This document shows positions 41,688 to 49,577 of a stretch of 64,000 nucleotides of DNA, one piece after another. The notes beneath the pieces are model-generated. The model was not told the DNA's origin and made no database searches. It was given only the letters and a program-made list of their open reading frames with translations. Position numbers and translations under genes: made by a program. This stretch comes from Myxococcales bacterium (GTDB lineage Bacteria > Myxococcota_A > Polyangia > Polyangiales > Ga0077539): the NCBI GenBank assembly GCA_030652255.1, contig JAUSAZ010000219.1, positions 49,782 through 113,781 of the forward strand. Reading direction: 5' to 3'. How positions within the stretch are numbered: position 1 is the stretch's first letter; every line of letters begins with the position of its first letter.

Positions 41688-42823
41688 CCGCGCAGCGCCC
41701 CCCGCGCGATGACCAGCCGCTGGATCTCGCTCGTGCCCTCGTAGATCATCGTCACCCGCGAGTCCCTCATCCGCCGCTCCACCGCGAACTCTCGCGTGTA
41801 CCCGTAGCCGCCGTGCACCTGCACCGCGCGGTTGCACACCCGCCACGCCGTCTCCGACGCGGTGAGCTTCGCCATCGCCGCCTCCTGCGAGAACGGGCGC
41901 TTCGACTCCTTGAGCCACGCCGCGCGTAGCACCAGCCAGCGCGCCGCGTCGAGCTCCGCGTGGCTGTCCGCGAGCATCCACTGCACCGCCTGGAACTCCG
42001 CGATCGGCTTGCCGAACTGCTGCCGGTCGAGGGCGTAGCGCCGGGCGTCGTCGAGCGCCCCCTCGCCGATGCCGAGCGCCTGCGCGCCGATGCCCACCCG
42101 GCCGCCGTCGAGGGCCATCATCGCGATCTTGAAGCCGCCGCCCTCCACGCCCAGCAGCGCGCTCTCGGGCACCACACACTCCTCGAAGACCAGCGGCACC
42201 GTGCTCGACGCGCGGATGCCCATCTTGTCCTCGCGCTTCCCCACGCGCAGCCCCGGCGTGCCGCCCTCCACCAGGAAGGCCGAGAGCCCCGCGGTGCCTT
42301 TGCCCCCGGTGCGCGCCCACACCACGAATACGCCCGCGCGGTCGCCCGAGGTGATCCATTGCTTGTCGCCGTTGATCACCCACCCGTCGCCCCTGCGCAC
42401 GGCGGTCGTGCGCATGGCCCCGGGGTCGCTTCCCGCGCCCGGCTCGCTCAGCGCGAAGGACCCGGCGACGTACTCGCCCCCCGCCAGCCGCGGCACGTAG
42501 CTCTCCCGCTGCGCCTCGGTGCCGAAGGCCGTGATCACCTCGGCGACCATGTTGGTCACGGCCATGGTCACCGCCGTCGCCGCGCAGCCGCGCGCGATCT
42601 CCCGCATCGCCAGGGCGTACGACACCGCCCCGGCCTCCGAGCCGCCGAGCGCCGCGGGGACGTTGACCCCCATCAGCCCGAGCTCGGCCATCTCCTTGAG
42701 CACCTCGGCGGGCACCCGCTCGGCGCGCTCGAACTCCGCGGCCCGCGGGCGCAGCACCCGCTCGCTGAAGGCCCGCGCGGTCTCGCGCACCATCGCCTGC
42801 GTCTCGTTCAGCTCGAAGTCCAT
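41684..42823 (-). CDS. Acyl-CoA dehydrogenase
   Basis: The 379-residue FAD enzyme introduces the alpha-beta double bond into an acyl-CoA, passing electrons to ETF. It carries the two family signatures: FALSEPGAGSDPGAM with ITSGDRAGVFVV in the middle domain, and VQVHGGYGYTREFAVERRMR near the C-terminus. The catalytic base is probably the Glu of MIYEGTSEIQ. The length and YEGTSEIQ context fit short-chain (butyryl or branched-chain) acyl-CoA dehydrogenases. ATG 42823 has GGAG upstream and lies 11 nt after the preceding lipoprotein gene stop. It leads the chain of coupled genes pdxJ-acpS-nnr. Confidence 0.94.
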   Translation of the reverse strand: MDFELNETQAMVRETARAFSERVLRPRAAEFERAERVPAEVLKEMAELGLMGVNVPAALGGSEAGAVSYALAMREIARGCAATAVTMAVTNMVAEVITAFGTEAQRESYVPRLAGGEYVAGSFALSEPGAGSDPGAMRTTAVRRGDGWVINGDKQWITSGDRAGVFVVWARTGGKGTAGLSAFLVEGGTPGLRVGKREDKMGIRASSTVPLVFEECVVPESALLGVEGGGFKIAMMALDGGRVGIGAQALGIGEGALDDARRYALDRQQFGKPIAEFQAVQWMLADSHAELDAARWLVLRAAWLKESKRPFSQEAAMAKLTASETAWRVCNRAVQVHGGYGYTREFAVERRMRDSRVTMIYEGTSEIQRLVIARGALRG

Positions 42824-42834
42824 CGCCTGCTCCG

Positions 42835-43569
42835 CTACGGGATCGTCACCGTGGTGCGCGCGTACCATGATCCGGGCGTCGGGAGGTGGAGCGCCTGCAC
42901 CTCGCGGAGCACGCAGTCGGTCATCGTCGCCGCCTCGTGGGATGCGAGCGGGGCGCCCGCGGCGGCGACGGTTCCGTCGGGCGCCACGTAGAGGGTCACC
43001 TGGATGGGCGCGTGGTCGCCGTGCCGGCAGGCCGCGAGCGCCGTGCGGCGGGTGCGCAGCGCGGCCTCGACGCGCTGCGGGGTCCACGCCGTGGCGGGGC
43101 GACGGTCGGGCCCGCCGTCGAGGTCGAGCGCGTAGGTGACCTCGGCCTCGCCGCCGCAGGGGGCCTCGAAGCGCAGGGCGGCCGCGGCCTCGACGATGCA
43201 CCGCTCGGTGACGCGGTCGCCGAGGGTCGACGCCGTCGGGATGGCCCAGCGCACGGCGCCGTCCTCGCCGACGCGGATGCGCAGCCCGATGTGCCCCGAG
43301 AGGCACGGCAGGGCGTCCACGCGGCGGGTGTAGCAGGCCGTGAGGGTGGCTTCGGCGTCGCGCAGGGTGCGGCGCACGCGCGCGGGGTCGAGGCTGCCCA
43401 TCTGGCCCTCGATGGACATCCCCTGGACGCCGCCGCAACGGGGGGTCGGCGCTGGCGCGGCGGCGATGGGCGCGGGCTCCGCCGCGGGGGGCGCCGGGGT
43501 GGTGGGCTGCGCCTGGACGCCGCCGCACGCGCCGGTGAGAAGCAGGAGGAGGAGGGCTCTGAAGCGCAT
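42835..43569 (-). CDS. Lipoprotein with two AgmX/PglI-type C-terminal domains
   Basis: The 244-residue product has a lipoprotein signal (MRFRALLLLLLTGAC; Cys15) and a Pro/Ala linker. Two related TonB-C-like modules follow. The first (about 60-150) shows RRTLRDAEATLTACYTRR, GLRIRVGEDGAVRWA and the C-terminal CIVEAAAALRF. The second (about 165-244) shows RTALAACRHGD, QVTLYVAPDGTVAAAG and CVLREVQALHLP. Domains of this type end AgmX/GltJ and PglI gliding or envelope proteins in myxobacteria. Each keeps the paired Cys that probably form a disulfide. Its partner is unknown; the gene lies immediately upstream of the acyl-CoA dehydrogenase. Confidence 0.78.
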   Translation of the reverse strand: MRFRALLLLLLTGACGGVQAQPTTPAPPAAEPAPIAAAPAPTPRCGGVQGMSIEGQMGSLDPARVRRTLRDAEATLTACYTRRVDALPCLSGHIGLRIRVGEDGAVRWAIPTASTLGDRVTERCIVEAAAALRFEAPCGGEAEVTYALDLDGGPDRRPATAWTPQRVEAALRTRRTALAACRHGDHAPIQVTLYVAPDGTVAAAGAPLASHEAATMTDCVLREVQALHLPTPGSWYARTTVTIP

Positions 43570-43748
43570 CGGGCGGCGGAGTCTGCCAGAACGCCCGGGG
43601 CCGTCATAGGGGCGCCCACGAAGCAGGAGAAAGCGTGTGTTTTCGATGGGTCGTGATGGATTGCCTCGGAGGCGGCGCGAGCGTCGGGTGAAGGCTTGCG
43701 GCGTACCTCAAGTGCCCCCTCGCCCTCTCCCCGTGACGCGCCCGAGAC

Positions 43749-44348
43749 TCACTCCGCCCAGAGCATCGCGAGGTTGAGCGGCACCGCCTCGAAGGGCTCT
43801 GCCCCCACGACGTCGGCCCCGTCGAAGTCGCCCACCAACAGCCACCCCTCGGGCGCCCGTCGAAACACCTCCAGCGCCTGCCGAGCCGGGTCGACCAGCC
43901 ACACGTGGCCGACGCCCTCACGGTGGTAGATCGGGAGCTTGCGCTTGCGGTCGACGCGGAAGGTCGAGGGCGACAGCACCTCGCACACCCAGTCGGGCGC
44001 GAGGGTGATCTCGTCGGCCTGCAGGAAGCCGGGCGGAACCCGCTCTCGCCGCCAGCCCGCGAGGTCGGGGATGAGGATGTCGGGCCTCGGTCCGAGTTCG
44101 AGCTCGGGCTCGATCAACAGGATCCATCCCCCCGGCTCGTCGCCTCGGGGATTGTCGAAGGGCCGAAGCTCCGCGGTGAGTCGGGTCGCGGCGCGCGAAT
44201 GTCTCGGTCGCGGCCGGGGCATCAGCGACAGCTCACCGTCGATGATCTCCGCGACCATCGTCTCGGGCGCGTCGAGGTACCCCTGCACCACCGCGGGATC
44301 GAGGTTGGGGAATCTCGTGTCGAGTGTGCGGCCGGCGTCTCCGGACAT
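43749..44348 (-). CDS. Uma2-family (DUF820) putative endonuclease
   Basis: The 199-residue product has the restriction-endonuclease-like core of the Uma2 family: EIIDGELSLMPRP, RPDILIPDLAGWRRER, PDWVCEVLSPSTFRVDRKRK and KLPIYHREGVGHVWLVDP. The Asp of RPDI, Glu of CEVLSP and Lys of DRKRK fit the D..E-x-K active site. Biochemical function is not established for the family. TACCGT lies 6 nt before ATG 44348 (44360-44355), so the mRNA may be leaderless. It lies 30 nt after dnaE2 on the same strand, but has its own apparent promoter. Confidence 0.85.
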   Translation of the reverse strand: MSGDAGRTLDTRFPNLDPAVVQGYLDAPETMVAEIIDGELSLMPRPRPRHSRAATRLTAELRPFDNPRGDEPGGWILLIEPELELGPRPDILIPDLAGWRRERVPPGFLQADEITLAPDWVCEVLSPSTFRVDRKRKLPIYHREGVGHVWLVDPARQALEVFRRAPEGWLLVGDFDGADVVGAEPFEAVPLNLAMLWAE

Positions 44349-44378
44349 GCGCCGACGGTAGCACCGCCATGGTTTCGC

Positions 44379-47300
44379 TTAGTGGAAGTCGTGCGACGCC
44401 GGGAGCGCCAGCGCCGCGACCTCCGGCTCCAGCGCCACCGGCCCCGCGCGGATGGCCTTCACGTTGATGACCCCGTCCTGCCGCTCGACCACGCCGTAGA
44501 CCTTGAGCACCCCGGCGGTCACCAGCAGCGCGCGCTGCGCCTCGTAGAGCGCCGGCGGGACCACCACGTTCGCCACGCCGTGCTCGTCCTCCAGCGTGAG
44601 GAAGAAGAAGCCCTTGGCGCTCCCCGGGCGCTGCCGCGTGATGACCATGCCCGCCACCACCGCCGGGCTCGCGTGGGGGGCGCGCGCCAGGTCGCGCGAC
44701 GAGAGCACCCCCTCCCCCCGCAGCGCCTCGCGCGCGAAGCTCATCGGGTGCGGGCCCACCGTGACGCCGCTGCGCAGCAGGTCGGCCGCCACCCGCTCGG
44801 TCATCCCCATCGCCCGCACCGGCGACTCGTCGTCGCGCGGGGCCACGGCGCCGTCGAAGATCCCGCGCGGCATCGCCTCGAGGGCGCGCACCTGCCAGAG
44901 CGCCTCGCGCCGGTGCCACGGCCGCGCCGGGTCGGTGAAGCGCAGGGCCCCGAGCTCGGCGAGCGTGTCGAGCTCCTGCGCATCGAGCGCCGCGCGCCGG
45001 CGGAAGTCCTCCAGCGACGTGAAGGGCGACGCCGCCCGCGCGGCCTCGATGGCGCGCCCGGCGCTCTCCCGCAGCCCGCTCGCGTAGCGCAGCCCGAGGC
45101 GCACCCGCTGCTCTGCCGGGTCGCCCTCGCGGGCGCAGTCCCAGCCCGAGCGCGTCACGTCGATGGGCAGCACGCGCACCCCGTGGCGCTGCGCGTCCCG
45201 GATGAGCGTCGCCGGGTGGTAGAAGCCCATCGGCCAGTGGTTGAGCATCGCGCCCACGTAGGTGGCCGGGTAGTGGGCGCGGAGGTACGCGCTCGCGTAC
45301 GCCAGCAGCGCGAAGCTCGCGCTGTGCGACTCCGGGAAGCCGAACTCCGCGAAGGACGTGATCCCGTGGACGATCTGCTCCTGGTGCTCGGGCAGGTACC
45401 CCCGCGCGGTCATGCCCGCCCGCAGCCGCTGCTCGATGCGCGCCATCCGCTCGGCGCTGCGCTTCGAGCCCATGGCCCGGCGCAGCTCCTCGGCCTCGCC
45501 GCCAGTGAAGCCCGCGGCCACCATCGCGACCCGCATGAGCTGCTCCTGGAAGAGCGGGATGCCCAGCGTGCGCGCGAGGATGGGCTCCAGGTCGGGGTGC
45601 GGGTACGTGACCGCCTCGCGCCCCCGCCGGCGGGCGATGTACGGGTGCACCATCCCGCCCACGATGGGCCCCGGCCGGATGAGCGCGACCTCCACCACCA
45701 GGTCGTAGAACCTCTCCGGCCGCAGCCGAGGCAGCGTCGCCATCTGCGCCCGCGACTCGATCTGGAACACCCCCACCGTGTCCGCGGCCTGGATCATCGC
45801 GTAGGTCTTCGGGTCGTCCGGCGGCACCGCCTCGATGCTCCCGACGGGGCTGCCGTCCACGGCCTGCGCCGTGCGGAAGACCTCCTCCAGCACCGCGAGC
45901 ATCCCGAGGCCCAGCAGGTCGATCTTCAGGATGCCCAGCCCCGCGCAGTCGTCCTTGTCCCACTGGATCACCCGGCGGCCCTCCATCGCCGCGGGCTCCA
46001 CCGGCACCACGTGGTCGAGCCGCCCCCGCGCGATCACCATGCCGCCGGAGTGCTGCCCCAGGTGCCGCGGGAGCCCCTCGATCTTGCGCCCGAGCGAGAG
46101 CCAGAGGGCCACCCGAGGGTCGCTCGCGTCGAGGCCCACCGCCGCCACCCGCTCGACCATCGTCTCCGGCGTCGCGTCGTACACGTGGTGCAGGTGCCGC
46201 GAGACCTTCGACAGGAGCTCCTCGGGCATCCCGAGGGCCCGGCCCACCTCGCGCATCGCGCTGCGCGACCGGTACGTGATCACGTTGGCGGTCATCGCCG
46301 CGCCCCGGTGGCCGTAGCGCTCGTACACGTACTGGATCACCCGCTCGCGCTTGTCGCCGCTCGGGAGGTCGAGGTCGATGTCGGGCCACTCGCCCCGCTC
46401 GCGCGACAGGAAGCGCTCGAAGAGCAGCTCGTAGTGCACCGGGTCGACCGCGGTGATGCCGAGGCTGTAGCAGACCGCGCTGTTGGCCGCCGACCCGCGG
46501 CCCTGCACCAGGATGTCCCCCTCGCGGCAGAAGCGGACGATGTCCCAGACGATGAGGAAGTAGCCCGCGAAGCCGAGCTCGTCGATGAGGCCTAGCTCGT
46601 GCTCGATCTGCCGCGCCGCCCTCGGGTGCTCTGGTCCGTAGCGCCCGCGCGCGCCCTCGAGGGTGAGCGCCCGCAGGCGGGCCGAGGCCTCCGCGGGCCC
46701 GAGGCCCTCGAAGCGCGGGAGCTCGTACCCGAGGTGGTCGAGCGTGAAGGCGCAGCGCTCGGCGAGGCGCTCGGCGTCGCGCAGCGCCCCGGGCAGGTCG
46801 CGGAAGCGCCGGCGGGTGACCTCCGGGGCCTGCAGGTGCCACCCGTGGTGCGGTAGCAGGCGCCGGCCCGCGCGCTCGATGGTGGTGCGCTCGCGGATGC
46901 ACGTGAGCACGTCGTGCAGCGCGGCGTCGTCGGCCCGGGCGTAGCGCACGTCGCCGGTCGCCACGGCGCGCACGCCCAGGTGCCGCGCGAGCGCGACGAG
47001 CCGCTGGGTGCGCCGCTCCTCGGGGCGGTGCTGGTGCCGGGTGAGCTCGACCACGGCGTCGTCGCGCCCGAACACCCCGACGATCGCCTCGGACCAGCGC
47101 AGCGCAGCGTCGCGGTCGAAGCGGCGGAGGGCGAGCTGCGCGAGCGGGGCGTCGCCCGCGGTGAGCATCGCCACGAGGCCGCCGCGGTGGGCGGCGAGCT
47201 CCTCGGGCGTGACCCAGGCGAGGCCGTCGCGGGCCTGCTCCTTGGACACCCGGGACTTGGCGATCGTGACCAGCGCGCAGAGGTTCTGGTAGCCCGCGCG

Positions 47301-47585
47301 GGTGGTCACCAGCAGGGCGAGCCGGCCGTCGGGGTGCCGGTCGCGCGCCCGCCCCGCGTCGTCGCCCGCCCGGGCCTGGCGCATCGCGAGGTTGACCCCG
47401 AAGATCGGCCGCACGCCCCGCTCCCTCGCCGCGGACTGGAAGCGCGGCGCGCCGCTCACGCCGTCGCGGTCGAGCAGCGCGACCGCCGGGAGCCCGAGGT
47501 CGGCCGCGCGCGCCACCAGCGCCTCCGGGTCGGACGCCCCGCGCAGGAAGCTGAACGCGCTGATGGCGTGGAGTTCGGGCAGCAC
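44379..47585 (-). CDS. dnaE2: Error-prone DNA polymerase III alpha subunit DnaE2 (ImuC)
   Basis: DnaE2 performs SOS-induced mutagenic translesion synthesis. The 1068-residue length and features fit DnaE2 rather than replicative DnaE1: an N-terminal PHP domain (LHAISAFSFLRGASDP, HHGWHL), the palm acidic motif PDIDLDLPSGDKRERVIQYV, GRGSAANSAVCYSLGIT, LGQHSGGMVIA, LLGLGMLAVLEEV, and the DnaE2-type ending SHDFH. The gene begins with GTG 47585. A LexA-type box lies inside its promoter (47601-47617). No imuA, imuB or lexA is in the window, so its usual ImuB/ImuA partners must be encoded elsewhere. Confidence 0.96.
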   Translation of the reverse strand: MLPELHAISAFSFLRGASDPEALVARAADLGLPAVALLDRDGVSGAPRFQSAARERGVRPIFGVNLAMRQARAGDDAGRARDRHPDGRLALLVTTRAGYQNLCALVTIAKSRVSKEQARDGLAWVTPEELAAHRGGLVAMLTAGDAPLAQLALRRFDRDAALRWSEAIVGVFGRDDAVVELTRHQHRPEERRTQRLVALARHLGVRAVATGDVRYARADDAALHDVLTCIRERTTIERAGRRLLPHHGWHLQAPEVTRRRFRDLPGALRDAERLAERCAFTLDHLGYELPRFEGLGPAEASARLRALTLEGARGRYGPEHPRAARQIEHELGLIDELGFAGYFLIVWDIVRFCREGDILVQGRGSAANSAVCYSLGITAVDPVHYELLFERFLSRERGEWPDIDLDLPSGDKRERVIQYVYERYGHRGAAMTANVITYRSRSAMREVGRALGMPEELLSKVSRHLHHVYDATPETMVERVAAVGLDASDPRVALWLSLGRKIEGLPRHLGQHSGGMVIARGRLDHVVPVEPAAMEGRRVIQWDKDDCAGLGILKIDLLGLGMLAVLEEVFRTAQAVDGSPVGSIEAVPPDDPKTYAMIQAADTVGVFQIESRAQMATLPRLRPERFYDLVVEVALIRPGPIVGGMVHPYIARRRGREAVTYPHPDLEPILARTLGIPLFQEQLMRVAMVAAGFTGGEAEELRRAMGSKRSAERMARIEQRLRAGMTARGYLPEHQEQIVHGITSFAEFGFPESHSASFALLAYASAYLRAHYPATYVGAMLNHWPMGFYHPATLIRDAQRHGVRVLPIDVTRSGWDCAREGDPAEQRVRLGLRYASGLRESAGRAIEAARAASPFTSLEDFRRRAALDAQELDTLAELGALRFTDPARPWHRREALWQVRALEAMPRGIFDGAVAPRDDESPVRAMGMTERVAADLLRSGVTVGPHPMSFAREALRGEGVLSSRDLARAPHASPAVVAGMVITRQRPGSAKGFFFLTLEDEHGVANVVVPPALYEAQRALLVTAGVLKVYGVVERQDGVINVKAIRAGPVALEPEVAALALPASHDFH

Positions 47586-47594
47586 CGGAGCGCG

Positions 47595-47624
47595 ACGGTA
47601 CTGCCCATGCGTTCAGCGTCGCAA
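47595..47624 (-). promoter_or_regulatory. dnaE2 promoter, probably leaderless
   Basis: On the minus strand TTGCGA (47624-47619) and TACCGT (47600-47595) are 18 nt apart. The start would fall within about two bases of GTG 47585, and no ribosome site is visible. The spacer is filled almost entirely by the LexA-type box. Confidence 0.48.
47601..47617 (+). promoter_or_regulatory. LexA-type SOS box of dnaE2
   Basis: CTGCCCATGCGTTCAGC agrees at 16 of 17 positions (mismatch at position 5) with the Myxococcus xanthus LexA consensus CTRHAMRYBYGTTCAGS as I remember it. It sits exactly between the -35 and -10 of the dnaE2 promoter, so bound LexA would block polymerase. DnaE2 is a known SOS gene, which supports the reading. 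Confidence 0.7.
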
Positions 47625-47641
47625 GCGGGAGGTTGGCGCCG

Positions 47642-48310
47642 CTACTCCGTGAGCCGGCGCCGGGTCTGCTCGCGGAAGATGAGGCTGACGAGGCGGTCGC
47701 GGTGGCTCTCGCGGATGTCGGTGAACTGCACCGCGAGCACCGACTCGACGCCCGCGCCGGGCTCCACGCGGAGCACGGTGCCGCGCGCGGGCAAGAGCGG
47801 GGTGTTGGCCAGGACGAGCTGTATCTCCACCTCGTCGCCGGGACGGATCTCTCCGCCGTTCACCGCGAGCGCCAGGCCGCCGCCGCCGAGGTTGAGCGGC
47901 CTCGCGGGGAGCTCCGCGCTCGCGTCGGGAGCGACCCCGGCGGGACGCAGGGTGACCCCCAGCGGCGGCTGGCGCAGCCGGAAGTACTTGCGCCGCTGCA
48001 CCCAGATGGTCCCCGAGAGGACCTTGAGGCTGGCGGTGAGCACCTTGCCGTCGGAGCGCTCGGCGCGGTCGACGGAGGCCACCATCACGGGGACCTTGAG
48101 CAGGCCGCCCTGGTCGCCGGCCTCCAGGGTGAGCACCCGCGGGGTGACCGTGAGGTCGGGGAGCTCGCGCTCGGGCCCGAGGTGGCACCAGATCGTCGAG
48201 AGGCCGCGGCGCACGAAGTCGACGACGAAGCGCGCCCGCTGGTCGGGCGCCAGCTCGAGCTGCACCCGCTGGCCAGGCGCGATCAGGGCGAAGGGGTCGG
48301 GCGCGTGCAT
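47642..48310 (-). CDS. PilZ-domain protein, first of a tandem pair
   Basis: The 222-residue protein has a YcgR-like N-terminal half (about 1-105) and a PilZ domain (about 108-215). The c-di-GMP motif is QRRKYFRLRQPP (RxxxR kept). The second motif, normally D/NxSxxG, reads NLGGGG with Gly in the Ser position, so affinity may be reduced. PilZ proteins read c-di-GMP to control motility or secretion. ATG 48310 lies 4 nt after the stop of the second PilZ gene; the two are surely cotranscribed and may bind as partners. Confidence 0.85.
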   Translation of the reverse strand: MHAPDPFALIAPGQRVQLELAPDQRARFVVDFVRRGLSTIWCHLGPERELPDLTVTPRVLTLEAGDQGGLLKVPVMVASVDRAERSDGKVLTASLKVLSGTIWVQRRKYFRLRQPPLGVTLRPAGVAPDASAELPARPLNLGGGGLALAVNGGEIRPGDEVEIQLVLANTPLLPARGTVLRVEPGAGVESVLAVQFTDIRESHRDRLVSLIFREQTRRRLTE

Positions 48311-48314
48311 CGGC

Positions 48315-49004
48315 TCAGGTCTGCGCGCGGTGGATGTAGCGGGTGAGCGCGTCGCGCACCGCGGCGGTGACTTCCTCGAACTGGACGTTCCAGCGCCACA
48401 CGCTGCCGCCCTCGCCCGTGGCCTGGGAGCCGATGAGCCGTCCGCGCATGGTGAGCGTCTCGCCGGTGGGCAGCAGCAGGTCGACCAGCAGGGCGGCGCC
48501 GGGGGCGGGCGGCGTCGAGTAGGTGCCCAGCGCGAGGCCCGACGCGCTCAGGTCGAGGACGTCGCCGTCGACCGTCGCCGGGGCGCCGTCCACGTGCACG
48601 CTCGCCTGCATGCCCGGCCGCGTCGTACGGTACAGGTTGCGCCGCTGCATGATCGCGGTGCCCTCGAGCACCTCGAGCTCCAGCCGCAGGGGGTTGCGCG
48701 ACACCGCCCGCACCTCGGTGGGGACCACGACCTCGACGGGCCCGGTGCCGCGCAGGCGGCGGAGGCGCGAGACCATGTACACGCGCCAGTCGACGAACTC
48801 CACGTCCGCGGTGGCGCCCTCGTCGCTCTCCAGGTGGAGGTACACCCGGCGCCCGGAGGGATCGGCCCGCTCGACCAGGAAGGACAGTGAGACGGTTTCG
48901 CCGACGTTGAGGGACACGATGGCGCCCACGGCGAGGTGCTCGAAGGGATCAACCTGCAGCATAGAAGACACAACGCTCCGGTCCGGCCGCGCGCCGACCT
49001 GCAT
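48315..49004 (-). CDS. PilZ-domain protein, second of a tandem pair
   Basis: The 229-residue paralogue has the same two-part layout. Its PilZ motifs are intact: MQRRNLYRTTRPG (RxxxR) and DLSASGLALG (DxSxxG), so it should bind c-di-GMP. ATG 49004 has GGAGG at 9-nt spacing; an internal ATG at 48962 is an alternative. The N-terminal half (about 15-120) has YcgR-N-like strands (VGAIVSLNVGETVSLSFLVE, VYLHLES). It is the first gene of the pair, and the dnaE2 LexA promoter begins just after the second gene. Confidence 0.87.
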   Translation of the reverse strand: MQVGARPDRSVVSSMLQVDPFEHLAVGAIVSLNVGETVSLSFLVERADPSGRRVYLHLESDEGATADVEFVDWRVYMVSRLRRLRGTGPVEVVVPTEVRAVSRNPLRLELEVLEGTAIMQRRNLYRTTRPGMQASVHVDGAPATVDGDVLDLSASGLALGTYSTPPAPGAALLVDLLLPTGETLTMRGRLIGSQATGEGGSVWRWNVQFEEVTAAVRDALTRYIHRAQT

Positions 49005-49043
49005 GAGACACAGCCTCCACCCGCACCCGGCGCGGCGAGACGC

Positions 49044-49430
49044 TCAGCGAAGAAACAGTTGGCGCGCGGGGATGTCAAGCGATCGACCCCTCCCCCACGG
49101 CGCCGCGAAGGCCCCCCACCAGGGGCGGTACGGCGAAGGCGCCCTCTGCCACGTCGTCATCGGGCTGCCCAGCCACCCTCCCCACGGACCGCCGAAGAGG
49201 TAGGGCAGGAGCCACGGGTCGATCGTCGACACGGCGGGCCTCGGCGCGGCGACCACCGTCGGCGGCGCGGCGTGCGCCACGTTGCGGAAATAGCCGGTGC
49301 CGTCGCCCGCGAAGATGCTGGCCGCGGCGCCGCGGAAGTAGCCCGTCCCGTCGCCCGGCACCTGCGCCCTCGCGTCGCCGACGAGCGCGACGAGACCTCC
49401 GACGACGCAGACCATGGCAGTGGATCGCAT
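49044..49430 (-). CDS. Small secreted protein with duplicated GDGTGYFR motif
   Basis: The 128-residue product starts with a signal peptide (MRSTAMVCVVGGLVALVGDARAQ). It contains the octapeptide GDGTGYFR twice (about residues 26-33 and 42-49), 16 residues apart. The rest is rich in Pro, Trp and Gly (WLLPYLFGGPWGGWLGSP). No family is recognised. It is probably periplasmic or extracellular. A GGAGG precedes ATG 49430 at 11 nt. It is divergent from the large Cys-rich lipoprotein gene. Confidence 0.6.
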   Translation of the reverse strand: MRSTAMVCVVGGLVALVGDARAQVPGDGTGYFRGAAASIFAGDGTGYFRNVAHAAPPTVVAAPRPAVSTIDPWLLPYLFGGPWGGWLGSPMTTWQRAPSPYRPWWGAFAAPWGRGRSLDIPARQLFLR

Positions 49431-49577
49431 GTCGACTCGCGCCTCCGTTGGGTGATCATGCCGCACGGGCGCGGGGGCCGCCATGGGGCCACCGACCGCG
49501 CCGATGGACGGGCGCGGGCGCTCGGGGATGTGTGAGAGACTCCGCGCGAACCCTTTCGACGAGAGGTCGATGCTTCC

